From assembly GCF_008807415.1 (NCBI RefSeq), contig NZ_CP043626.1, positions 1,922,001 to 1,986,000 on the forward strand: a stretch of 64,000 nucleotides of DNA. Reading direction: 5' to 3'. The notes beneath the pieces are model-generated. The model was not told the DNA's origin and searched no databases. It saw nothing but the letters and a program-made list of their open reading frames with translations. Numbering within the stretch: position 1 is the stretch's first letter; the number at the start of each line of letters is the position of its first letter. A program made the position numbers and the translations under genes. The stretch is from Pseudomonas denitrificans (nom. rej.). Its GTDB lineage: Bacteria > Pseudomonadota > Gammaproteobacteria > Pseudomonadales > Pseudomonadaceae. Positions 1-9,155 of this stretch are shown here, piece by piece.

Positions 1-622
1 CGAGGTAGGTGCGGTCGTCTGCGCTCAATTGCCCTTCGGCCAGACCGCGCACGAAAATACGGGAGGCGACTGCATGGGCGGCGTCATCGCTGACGGCGAC
101 CGGCCGGTTGTCGCGGAACAGGGTGTCGATGAAGTAGGCGGCGTCGTTGTCGTCCTTGCCGGAGGAAGCGCTGGTGGCACTCGCCGCCGCGCCGGCGGCC
201 ACCGTGGCGCCCGCCTGCAGGCCACCACCCACCAGGCTGCTGACCGAGCCGATCACCAGGGTGGCGGTGACCAGCGTCGCGATGGCCCAGGCGAGGAAGC
301 CATGGGCGGTATCGCGGAAATAGACTTCATCGCCGTGCAGGCTGGCCCATTTCACCCGCAGGCGTCCGGCCAGGTATCCGCCCAGGCCGGAAGCGAGCAC
401 CTGGGTGATCGCCAGCCAGATGAACGTGGAGATGCTCATCTGCTTGAAGCTGCCGCCATCGCCAGGCCACGGCGACACTGCGGAGAACCCGAGGCCGAAG
501 CCCAGGACAATGAGGATCAGCGACAGTGCCGCGGCGGCGGCCGCGCCGGCGAAGATCGCCGGCCAGGCGACGCCGGAGTGATCGAGAGTGCTAGTGAGGG
601 AGGTATCGGCGCTGGCAATCAT
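1..622 (-). CDS. Hypothetical multi-pass membrane protein (C-terminus cut by window edge)
   Basis: Reading the minus strand from an ATG at 622 gives about 207 residues with no stop before the left edge. The start is preceded by AAAGGAG about 9 bases upstream. Three hydrophobic helices are visible: roughly residues 20-50 (Ala/Leu/Ile-rich, then GFGLGF), 62-85 (IWLAITQVLASGLGGYLAG) and 105-130. The segment between helices 2 and 3 carries KWASLHGDEVYFRDTAHG, after which comes an Ala/Ser-rich linker and a charged tail. It resembles uncharacterised inner-membrane proteins of pseudomonads; no catalytic motif is seen. It is divergent from the chemotaxis-like fusion at 1024. Confidence 0.7.
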   Translation of the reverse strand, partial: MIASADTSLTSTLDHSGVAWPAIFAGAAAAAALSLILIVLGFGLGFSAVSPWPGDGGSFKQMSISTFIWLAITQVLASGLGGYLAGRLRVKWASLHGDEVYFRDTAHGFLAWAIATLVTATLVIGSVSSLVGGGLQAGATVAAGAAASATSASSGKDDNDAAYFIDTLFRDNRPVAVSDDAAHAVASRIFVRGLAEGQLSADDRTYL

Positions 623-1023
623 GGGCGGTGCTCCTTTGGCTGGGCCTGAACCTGCCTTTGCACCGCGCATGCCAGCTGTTTCAAAATATTAAAATCAATA
701 CTTTCAAAGAGTTGTGATTGAATGTGCGCATGCAAGGGATGCAGAACGCATGGCCCCCGGCTCGGCGGCGGCAGAATGCACGATCCACCTCCTGCGAGCG
801 CAGGAATTACGAACCCGATTGCCCGACCCGTGGTCTTCTGCTGGAGCAAGCAGCAATGCACGAAGCCCGACGGTACGCTCGTTCCAGATGGCGCAGCCGT
901 CGGTAGCCGCTTTCGAATTTGGCGCGCCGAATCTCGGTTTCGATGCTCAACGCTGCTACTCTTCGGCCTGCCGGCGATCCGGCCGCCTGTCTCGCAGGAA
1001 TACGATCCAAGGAACCCTGAGCC
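623..1023. promoter_or_regulatory. Divergent intergenic region
   Basis: About 400 bases between two divergent genes. The stretch 675-725 is clearly AT-rich (tttcaaaatattaaaatc) compared with the surroundings and is the best place for the promoter of the leftward membrane protein. No credible coding frame is seen; the small open frames here have no ribosome-binding site and atypical composition. Confidence 0.4.
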
Positions 1024-4000
1024 ATGAGTGAAGAGATCCCCGCCGCCGAAGGCCTCAAGCTGAAGGTGCAGCCCAGCCACCTCAACTTTCCGGTGATTGG
1101 TATCGGCGCGTCGGCGGGTGGTCTGGGTGCGTTGCTGCGGCTGTTCGAAAACATGCCCAACGACAACGGCATGGCCTTCGTGGTGGTGATGCACCTCTCG
1201 CCCAATCATGAGAGCAGCGCGCACCAGATCCTGCAGAAAGTCACCAAGATGAAGGTGCAGCAGGTCAGTGAGCCGACGCCCATCGAGCGCAACTGTGTCT
1301 ACCTGATTTCCCCGGCCATGCAGCTGACCATGAACGATGGCTACCTGCGCGTGACCGAGCTCAACCCCGGCCAGCCGCGCCACATCGCCATCGATATCTT
1401 CATGCGCACGCTGGCGGACGCCCACGCCGAGCACGCGGTGAGCATTGTCCTGAGCGGCAACGGCAGCGACGGTTCGGCCGGGCTGTCGCGGGTGAAAGAG
1501 CAGGGCGGGGTGACCATCGCCCAGTCACCGGACGACGCCGAGTACGACGAGATGCCGCGCAGTGCCATTGCCACCGGCCAGGTGGACTTCGTCCTGCCGG
1601 TGGGCGACATGCCGCAGAAACTCATCGACCTGTGGCAGAGCATGCGCAACATGCAACTGCCCGCAGACGCCGACGTCGCCACGCCGTTCCGCTCCATCGA
1701 GGACCCGGAGCAGTCGCGCGCTGCCGAAGCCGCTCTGAAGGACATCCTGAGTCTGCTGCGCACCCGCACCGGGCATGACTTCAAGCATTACAAGCGCGCC
1801 ACGGTGCTGCGGCGCATCGAACGGCGCATGCAGGTCAATCGCCTGGGGGACCTGCCGGCCTACCGCGCCTTCCTTCAGGGCGCGCCGGAAGAAACCCGGC
1901 ACCTGCTGGCCGACATGCTGATCGGGGTCACCAACTTCTTCCGTGATCGCGAGGCTTTCGAAGCACTGGAGCGCGACATCATCCCGGGCCTGTTCGACAT
2001 GCCGGAAACCAGCGATGCCCCGGTGCGGGTCTGGAGCGCCGGGTGCTCCTCCGGTGAAGAGGCGTACTCGCTGGCCATCCTGCTCGCCGAGCACGTGGAT
2101 TACCGGGAGATCGACCGGCAGTTCCAGGTGTTCGCCACCGACATCGACGAGCACGCCATCGCCATCGGCCGTAGCGGGGTCTACCCCGAAGCGATCCTTC
2201 CCGACATCACGCCCCAGCGCCTGCGCCAGTACGTGACCAAGGAGCAGACGCGCTACCGGGTGAAAAAGGAAATCCGCGAGCGCGTGCTGTTCGCCATGCA
2301 CAACCTGCTGCGCGACCCGCCGTTTTCCAAGCTGCACTTGATCAGTTGCCGCAACCTGCTGATCTACCTCGACCGCGAAGTGCAGGCGGACATCCTGCAG
2401 ATGTTCCACTTCGCCCTGGCGCCGGGCGGCTACCTGTTCCTGGGCAGTTCCGAATCGGCTGACGTCTGTCAGGAGCTCTTCACCCCGGTGGACAAGAAGA
2501 ACCGCATCTACCGCGCCAAGGCCGGCGCGGTCATGGGCCGGCCGACCTCGCCACTGCCGGTGATGCCCCTTGCCGATACGCCGCAGGCGAGCAACGAGCG
2601 CCCGGCCGAGCGTCGCCGTGTGTCCTTTGCCGACCTGCACCAGCGCGTGCTGGAGCAGTACGCGCCGCCCAGCGTGGTGGTCAACCACGAGTCGAGCATC
2701 GTGCACATGTCCGACCAGGCAGGGCGCTACCTGCGCTATGTCGGCGGCGAGCCGTCGCACAATCTGCTGTCTCTGGTCCATCCGTCGCTGCGCCTGGAGC
2801 TGCGCACCGCGCTGTTCCAGGCGTTCCAGACCGGGAAGAGTGTCGAGGCGCGGCGCGTCAAGCATGAGCGCGATGGCACCACGTCCTACATCAACATGGT
2901 CATCCGGCCATTCCGCGACATGGACTCGGACTTCGCCCTGGTTATCTTCGATGAAGTCGAAGAGACCATGAGTGGCGACGCCAACGGCCATCAGCAGAAC
3001 GTCAAGGACAGCGTGCTCTCGCAGCTGGAGAGTGAACTTCAGCGCAACAAGGAGCAGCTGCAGGCGACCATCGAGCAGGCGGAAACGTCCACGGAAGAGC
3101 TCAAGGCGTCCAACGAAGAACTGCAGGCGATCAACGAAGAGCTGCGTTCGACGACCGAGGAACTGGAGACCAGCAAGGAAGAGCTGCAGTCGATCAACGA
3201 GGAACTGATCACGGTCAACCAGGAGCTCAAGACCAAGGTCGAGGAAACCGGCAAGATCAACGACGATCTGCAGAACCTCATCGCGTCCACCGACATCGCC
3301 ACCGTCTTCGTCGGCCGCGACATGCGCATCAAGTCCTACACCCCGCGCGCCACCGAGATTTTCAGCATCATCGCATCCGACACTGGACGCTCGTTGCTGG
3401 ATATCACCCACCGGCTGGATTACCCGGACCTGGCCCGCGATGCGTCGAGCAGCTTCGAGTCCCTGCGAACCATCGAGCGCGAAGTTTCCAGCCAGGATGA
3501 AAGGCGCTACCTGGTGCGGATGCTGCCGTACCGGACGACCGACAACATCATCGACGGTGCGGTGCTGACATTCATCGACGTCACTGAACGGCGCCTCGCT
3601 GAAGACAAGGCCCGGGAAAGCGAGGAGCGCCTGCGCCTCGCGGTGGAAAGCACTCAGGACTTCATCATTGTCACCCTGGACCGCAGCGGCAGCATCACTG
3701 GCTGGAACAAGGGCGCCGAACGCGCCTACGGCTACCGCGAGGCCGATGTGATAGGGCAGAGCCTGGATATCCTGCATAGCGAGGATGACCAGCGCTCCGG
3801 CGTGCTGCGCGAAGAACTGCGGGTGGCGCGGCAGGTGGGGAGGGTGGAGACCGATCGCTGGCACCTGCGAAAGGACGGCAGCACCTTCTTCTGCAGCAGC
3901 GTGACCACTGCGCTGCCCAATGGCGGCCCACATGGCTATGCCAAGATCGGCCGTGACGTGACCAGCAAAAAGCGCGCGGAAACGGAGCAGGAACACCGCC

Positions 4001-5163
4001 TGCAGCAGAACCAGGCGAAGATCCGTCTGCGCGATGAGTTCTTCGCGATGATGTCCCACGAACTCAAGCATCCGCTGAATATCATCCAGCTCAATGCCGA
4101 GCTGATTGCGCGCCTGTCTGCGGTGCGCTCGCATGCGGTGGCCTCGCGCGCCATCGAAGGCATCCAGAGCTCGGTACGCAGCCAGGCACGCATCATCGAT
4201 GACCTGCTGGATCTGTCGCGGGTCAATACCGGCAAACTCAAGCTCAATCTGGCGCCGGTCATCCTGCAGAGTGTGATCGAGGAAGTGGTTGGCGCCTTGT
4301 CCGCGGAAGCTCATGAGAAGGACCTGCTGATCGATCTGCAGATGCCCGCGCGTGGCAATGACCCGCTGGTGGCCGAGGCGGACCCGGTACGTGTCGAACA
4401 GATCCTCTGGAATCTGCTGAGCAATGCGGTGAAGTTCACTCCCGCCAGCGGCCATATCCAGGTCGCCCTCGAGCAGGATGAGGGCATGTTGCGCATCCAG
4501 GTGCGGGACAATGGCCAAGGTATCCCGGTGGAAGATCTGCCACGCATATTCGAACTGTTCGGCCAGGCCAGCAATGAGCAGCAACGAAGTCACACACCGG
4601 GCCTTGGTATCGGCCTGGCACTGGTGCGCGAGCTGGTTGAAGCGCAGCAAGGGCGGATCGAAGCGTCGTCTGCAGGGCGAGGGCAGGGCGCACTATTCAC
4701 GGTGTGGCTGCCGCTTTACCGTCAGTTCGACCTGCCGGTGGACACCTTGCAGGAGTCTACCGGCCCCTTTGCCGGAGCCCGTCTGCTACTGGTGGACGAC
4801 TCACCGGATATCCGCCTGATCATGGAACAACTGCTTACGATCGAGGGCGCGGACGTGACGACCGCCGAGGATGGTCCGACAGCCTTGAGATGCCTGGAAG
4901 GCTCGTCCTTTGATCTGATCCTCTCGGATATCGGGATGCCTGGCATGGATGGATACGAGCTGATGCGCAGAGCCCGCCAATTGCCACAGCACGCCCAGAC
5001 ACCGTCTGTGGCGCTGACTGGCTATGGCGCTGCCGCGGATGCTGAGGATGCCCATGCCGCCGGCTTCAACTCGCATGTCAGCAAGCCGGTGTCATTGGAA
5101 AGGCTGCAGCAGGTCGCTCGGGAACTGGGAGTCAGCGGTACAACGGGGAAAACTTCCGAGTAG
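1024..5163 (+). CDS. CheB-CheR-PAS-histidine kinase-receiver fusion protein
   Basis: A 1379-residue cytoplasmic signalling protein. Order: CheB methylesterase domain (about 20-200, with Ser30 in GIGASAGG, His57 and Asp149 of the catalytic triad), CheR methyltransferase (about 235-500, SAM motif near 336-350), a PAS-like segment, a Glu-rich coiled coil (about 663-745, repeats of NEEL/TEEL), two more PAS domains, HisKA with MMSHELKHP (His1012), HATPase_c, and a C-terminal receiver with LLLVDD and phospho-acceptor Asp1302. The family combines methylation enzymes with a hybrid kinase and is found outside classic chemotaxis operons. All key catalytic residues are present, so it should be active. 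No chemotaxis genes lie beside it; the ligand and output are unknown. The start follows CCTGAGCC and is the only good ATG. Confidence 0.93.
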   Translation: MSEEIPAAEGLKLKVQPSHLNFPVIGIGASAGGLGALLRLFENMPNDNGMAFVVVMHLSPNHESSAHQILQKVTKMKVQQVSEPTPIERNCVYLISPAMQLTMNDGYLRVTELNPGQPRHIAIDIFMRTLADAHAEHAVSIVLSGNGSDGSAGLSRVKEQGGVTIAQSPDDAEYDEMPRSAIATGQVDFVLPVGDMPQKLIDLWQSMRNMQLPADADVATPFRSIEDPEQSRAAEAALKDILSLLRTRTGHDFKHYKRATVLRRIERRMQVNRLGDLPAYRAFLQGAPEETRHLLADMLIGVTNFFRDREAFEALERDIIPGLFDMPETSDAPVRVWSAGCSSGEEAYSLAILLAEHVDYREIDRQFQVFATDIDEHAIAIGRSGVYPEAILPDITPQRLRQYVTKEQTRYRVKKEIRERVLFAMHNLLRDPPFSKLHLISCRNLLIYLDREVQADILQMFHFALAPGGYLFLGSSESADVCQELFTPVDKKNRIYRAKAGAVMGRPTSPLPVMPLADTPQASNERPAERRRVSFADLHQRVLEQYAPPSVVVNHESSIVHMSDQAGRYLRYVGGEPSHNLLSLVHPSLRLELRTALFQAFQTGKSVEARRVKHERDGTTSYINMVIRPFRDMDSDFALVIFDEVEETMSGDANGHQQNVKDSVLSQLESELQRNKEQLQATIEQAETSTEELKASNEELQAINEELRSTTEELETSKEELQSINEELITVNQELKTKVEETGKINDDLQNLIASTDIATVFVGRDMRIKSYTPRATEIFSIIASDTGRSLLDITHRLDYPDLARDASSSFESLRTIEREVSSQDERRYLVRMLPYRTTDNIIDGAVLTFIDVTERRLAEDKARESEERLRLAVESTQDFIIVTLDRSGSITGWNKGAERAYGYREADVIGQSLDILHSEDDQRSGVLREELRVARQVGRVETDRWHLRKDGSTFFCSSVTTALPNGGPHGYAKIGRDVTSKKRAETEQEHRLQQNQAKIRLRDEFFAMMSHELKHPLNIIQLNAELIARLSAVRSHAVASRAIEGIQSSVRSQARIIDDLLDLSRVNTGKLKLNLAPVILQSVIEEVVGALSAEAHEKDLLIDLQMPARGNDPLVAEADPVRVEQILWNLLSNAVKFTPASGHIQVALEQDEGMLRIQVRDNGQGIPVEDLPRIFELFGQASNEQQRSHTPGLGIGLALVRELVEAQQGRIEASSAGRGQGALFTVWLPLYRQFDLPVDTLQESTGPFAGARLLLVDDSPDIRLIMEQLLTIEGADVTTAEDGPTALRCLEGSSFDLILSDIGMPGMDGYELMRRARQLPQHAQTPSVALTGYGAAADAEDAHAAGFNSHVSKPVSLERLQQVARELGVSGTTGKTSE

Positions 5164-5456
5164 CGAGCGATCTGCGTGGCATGGCCGCTTTCGATTGCAA
5201 GGCGGCCACAGGTTTCCGCCCGCAGGCCGGGACAGGATAAGAGATGCGATTTGCCTCAGCAGGTGCTGCCGCGCCATCAACGACAAAGAACAGGCGCAGC
5301 TTCTGAAGAACCTCAGTCAGGAGTCGAGGCGCACCATGAGCGATGGATTACCTTGGACAACGGAAATCCAGTTTTCAGGAAAGACAGGCACCAGGGCAAA
5401 CCAGCCAACCGGGGACTTTGATTCTGTGACACCCGACCCTGTGCGCTGCATATATA

Positions 5457-5484
5457 ACTTCGCATAATGTATATTATGTTAAAT
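5457..5484 (+). other. dif: dif site (XerC/XerD recombination site, replication terminus)
   Basis: A 28-bp match to the gammaproteobacterial dif core: XerC arm ACTTCGCATAA (5457-5467), central TGTATA (5468-5473), XerD arm TTATGTTAAAT (5474-5484). From base 5461 the sequence is identical to the E. coli dif core as remembered; only the outer XerC-arm bases differ. Chromosome dimers are resolved here by XerCD under FtsK control. One KOPS-like GGGCAGGG lies at 4681-4688 pointing toward the site and one in reverse (CCCTGCCC) at 7067-7074, which fits but is too few to prove polarity. Confidence 0.9.
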
Positions 5485-5530
5485 TACATATCAGGTTCAG
5501 GCCGTTCTCCCCATGGCCATCGAGTTCTCT

Positions 5531-5604
5531 GAACTAAATCTCTAAAAAATCGTGCACTACAAATCTAAAATGGGAGCGCTCCTCCCGTTTTAGATCTTTA
5601 GTTC
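5531..5604. repeat. Nested inverted repeats downstream of dif
   Basis: Outer arms GAACTAAA (5531-5538) and TTTAGTTC (5597-5604) enclose an inner 14-bp inverted repeat ATCTAAAATGGGAG (5563-5576) / CTCCCGTTTTAGAT (5582-5595), with one T-G mismatch. It could be a rho-independent terminator for the upstream gene or a recombination or element border. The region 5485-5791 holds no convincing gene. Confidence 0.6.
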
Positions 5605-5791
5605 TGCAAGGCTGTAATCAGGGCTGCCGCTTGCCCTGGATGCACTGCAGTGCTCGCTGCGGCTCGTGGACGCCCCTGTCGTTGGGGGTAGCATGGTTCA
5701 CGATGCGCGAAGTGTGTAGCGAGCTTTCGCTCCTGCAACCCGGCCCGGCCCGGCTTCGCGCTTGCCATGGCTTCTGCAATGGAGCGTACAC

Positions 5792-6088
5792 ATGACCTTG
5801 CCTAGTGAACGCACCAGATCCATTGTCCTTGCGCGCGAGCTGTTGACGCAGTTGGAGCAGGACCCTGCTCAACGGGAGGACGTGCGCTCGCTTGCTGAGC
5901 AAATCCTTCGGCACTACCCCAGTAAGGGAGAGGTTCTTTTACAGGGGATGATCGAGGAAAGCCGCCCCCGAAGCACTGGCCTATCACCCTTCCTCAGCTC
6001 TGTCTTGACTACCCATTCCCTGCGGACAAACGAAACGCTATGGGTTCGCCTGCGCAGGAGAGCTGCCCAGGCCTTGTTAACGTACTGA
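5792..6088 (+). CDS. Small BPSL0761-like protein of unknown function
   Basis: A 98-residue protein starting [18 protein letters not shown], with GGAG six bases before the ATG. The N-terminus (MT.P.ERTR) and the RHYP motif near residue 46 recall the small uncharacterised BPSL0761 family that often lies beside integrase genes in Burkholderia and Pseudomonas. The C-terminal third, from about residue 60, does not look like the family and may be divergent. It is 26 bases upstream of the recombinase relative in the same direction, so the two may be one unit. Function unknown. Confidence 0.5.
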   Translation: MTLPSERTRSIVLARELLTQLEQDPAQREDVRSLAEQILRHYPSKGEVLLQGMIEESRPRSTGLSPFLSSVLTTHSLRTNETLWVRLRRRAAQALLTY

Positions 6089-6114
6089 TCCTGATAGTGA
6101 CAACGGTGGCAACA

Positions 6115-7284
6115 ATGAAACAGCCCCAGCCACTTTTTGACACCCTAAATGAGTTTCAGAAATTAGACTTTGACGCGTATGGCCTTGGCAATGAGCGGCT
6201 CGTTGTTAGAGAGTATCTAGAAGGTTTCCCGCCAATTTGCCAGGCTATTGAGGGTTATGTCGCGGTCCGCTCGTTTCTTCACGACTACTGCGAGTGCGAC
6301 TCAACTTATTCGTCTTATAGAACTCATGCGGAGCGACTTTTATTGTGGTCATTACTGGTGGCTCACAAGCCATTATTACGCTTGCAAGGATATGATGCCG
6401 GTCACTTCATTAAATTCTGCACCAGCCCCCCATCAGAATGGATTGGACCAGTCTCGAGGTCTAGATTCTTAAGAGTCGGCGGTCGCGTGAGGCGCGATAG
6501 TGATATATTTGTCGTGAACGAGAGTTGGCGCCCTTTCAATGCAACCACTTCCAAAAAGGAAGCCAAGATTGCCTCGGAGCGCGGCAGTGCCCCGCCCTTG
6601 CCTATCTACAGGGCTGGCCAGGTAACACTTTCTCACTCTACTGCTGTCTGCGTCAGCTTTTACATGCACGCAATACGTAGCGAGCTGACAGAAGTAAACC
6701 CATTTTTATCGATAAAACGAGAGTTGCACTTGGCTCAGAGTGGGTCAAGGGATGGGTTGGACAGATCCATCACAAGTATGCAGTGGCTTTATATTGTGGA
6801 GACGGCCTGCCTTATGGCAAATAATGACCCGAATCACGAAAGGAGCCTCTTCATAATAGCCACAATATACTATTTAAATTTACATGTCGTAGATCTTGTT
6901 GGGCGAGGCGTTCACATCCCTGTCATGGGAGATATTTGTTGCGATCAGCATGGAGCCTGGTGGCTGCATCTCTATGGGAGCGAGGGGAGAGAGAGAAGGA
7001 CGGCGCTTCACGAGTCTTATTTTAACAATTACCTAGCTCGATATCGTCGACACTTGCAGCTGCCTCCCCTGCCCTGTGCGGGTGAAACGACACCGTTAGT
7101 AGGAACGCTTAGGGGGCGCGCAGGCCTGTCAGACAGACATGTTCGCCTGCTGATTCAAGAGGTCCTAGATCGTACTGTTAATCGAATGTTGCTCGAAGGG
7201 TGGGCAGATGAAGAGGTCGATCGCTTACGTTCTGCATCTCTAGAATGGCTTCGTTCATCGACGCCCTCTGAATGGCGAGTTTAA
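6115..7284 (+). CDS. Degenerate tyrosine recombinase (phage-integrase family), likely catalytically dead
   Basis: A 389-residue protein matching, by recognisable blocks, a Pseudomonas integrase family: YRTHAERLLLWSLLVA, WIGPVSRSRFLRVGGR and GLSDRHVRLLIQEVLDR. In active members the first catalytic Arg lies in LRVSDLVGR; here the block reads LHVVDLVGRG, with His in place of Arg. The HxxR block expected in HWLRHTSAT reads EWLRSSTPS, losing both His, and the protein stops right after, so the nucleophilic Tyr is absent. It should therefore not recombine DNA. Base composition is AT-richer than the neighbours, suggesting foreign origin. It sits 0.6 kb from dif. I am sure of the family resemblance, less sure of every aligned residue. 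Confidence 0.75.
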   Translation: MKQPQPLFDTLNEFQKLDFDAYGLGNERLVVREYLEGFPPICQAIEGYVAVRSFLHDYCECDSTYSSYRTHAERLLLWSLLVAHKPLLRLQGYDAGHFIKFCTSPPSEWIGPVSRSRFLRVGGRVRRDSDIFVVNESWRPFNATTSKKEAKIASERGSAPPLPIYRAGQVTLSHSTAVCVSFYMHAIRSELTEVNPFLSIKRELHLAQSGSRDGLDRSITSMQWLYIVETACLMANNDPNHERSLFIIATIYYLNLHVVDLVGRGVHIPVMGDICCDQHGAWWLHLYGSEGRERRTALHESYFNNYLARYRRHLQLPPLPCAGETTPLVGTLRGRAGLSDRHVRLLIQEVLDRTVNRMLLEGWADEEVDRLRSASLEWLRSSTPSEWRV

Positions 7285-7336
7285 GGGGGCTTGAATGGCT
7301 TCCAGATGGTCTGTCCCGAAACTGGTGGACAGGTAG

Positions 7337-8498
<1,162 letters not shown>

Positions 8499-8664
8499 GA
8501 ACACTCCTTGCGGTGGACATTATCCACCTTAAGTCAGTGTCCACTCAGCCCGGGACAGACCACCTGAGAGGCTTACGGGACCATTGGCCGTACTCGTTGT
8601 CGGTGTACGGCCATCGGTACTCTGGATAGAGCACGCCTTCAGAAGCACGGCTGAAGTCTTCGCG

Positions 8665-9105
8665 CTATCGATCTGAGTGTGGCGCCACAGACCCGACGAC
8701 CGGTTTCAGCTGATCAAGACAATCGGCCGGCGAGAACTGGAAGCTCTGCGCCTGCATCTCCTTGTCGAACAGCACCTTGTATTGGCATACCTGGTCAGCC
8801 AGGCCGGATCGCCGGAAGCGGAAGATGTAATCCCACTCGCGAACACCGAACAGTCCTTCCCTGAAATGCGGCGCACCGAGCAGCTCGTAAAGTTGTCCCT
8901 TGCTCATGCCCGGCTGGATCTTCGACAGATTTTCAAGATCCACGTAGCTGCCTTGTGGGCGGAAGGACTCGCTTACGGATGGGAACCTGGGTGCGGCGCT
9001 GTGGCCCTGATCGTCTACCTGGCTGAAGGTGCTGCAGGCGCCGAGTAGCAGGCCGGCGCAAGTCATGACCAGGGTGCGGACGGAGGCGGCATTGAAAGTA
9101 TTCAT
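8665..9105 (-). CDS. BamE/SmpA-OmlA-like outer-membrane lipoprotein next to the adhesin
   Basis: 146 residues. The N-terminus has a hydrophobic stretch ending in LLLGACS, a clear lipobox with the acylated Cys near residue 23. Residues about 58-130 carry the SmpA/OmlA (BamE) signature: LSKIQPGMSKGQLYELLGAPH, followed by REWDYIFRFR. It follows the adhesin gene by 50 bases on the same strand, so co-transcription is likely. In Acinetobacter a lipoprotein, TpgA, that helps a trimeric autotransporter is encoded beside the adhesin; this protein could play a similar role in adhesin assembly, but it has no OmpA-like peptidoglycan-binding domain. That role is inference from position. Confidence 0.8.
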   Translation of the reverse strand: MNTFNAASVRTLVMTCAGLLLGACSTFSQVDDQGHSAAPRFPSVSESFRPQGSYVDLENLSKIQPGMSKGQLYELLGAPHFREGLFGVREWDYIFRFRRSGLADQVCQYKVLFDKEMQAQSFQFSPADCLDQLKPVVGSVAPHSDR

Positions 9106-9155
9106 GTTGATTTCCTGAGACAGGCCCGGCCGAAGCCGGGCTTGGAAGTGAAAAC

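Noticed and set aside
29..649. Long rightward open frame at the left edge
   Set aside because: It mirrors the leftward membrane protein (1-622), which has a ribosome-binding site, membrane helices and sensible composition; the rightward frame is Gly/Arg/Ala-rich antisense.
1525..4650. 1041-codon open frame antisense to the CheB-CheR fusion
   Set aside because: No domains, composition of a high-GC shadow frame, and no start signal; the plus-strand fusion accounts for the region.
5336..5467. Short rightward frame ending inside dif
   Set aside because: 43 codons without a ribosome-binding site, and it would read into the dif core; not convincing.
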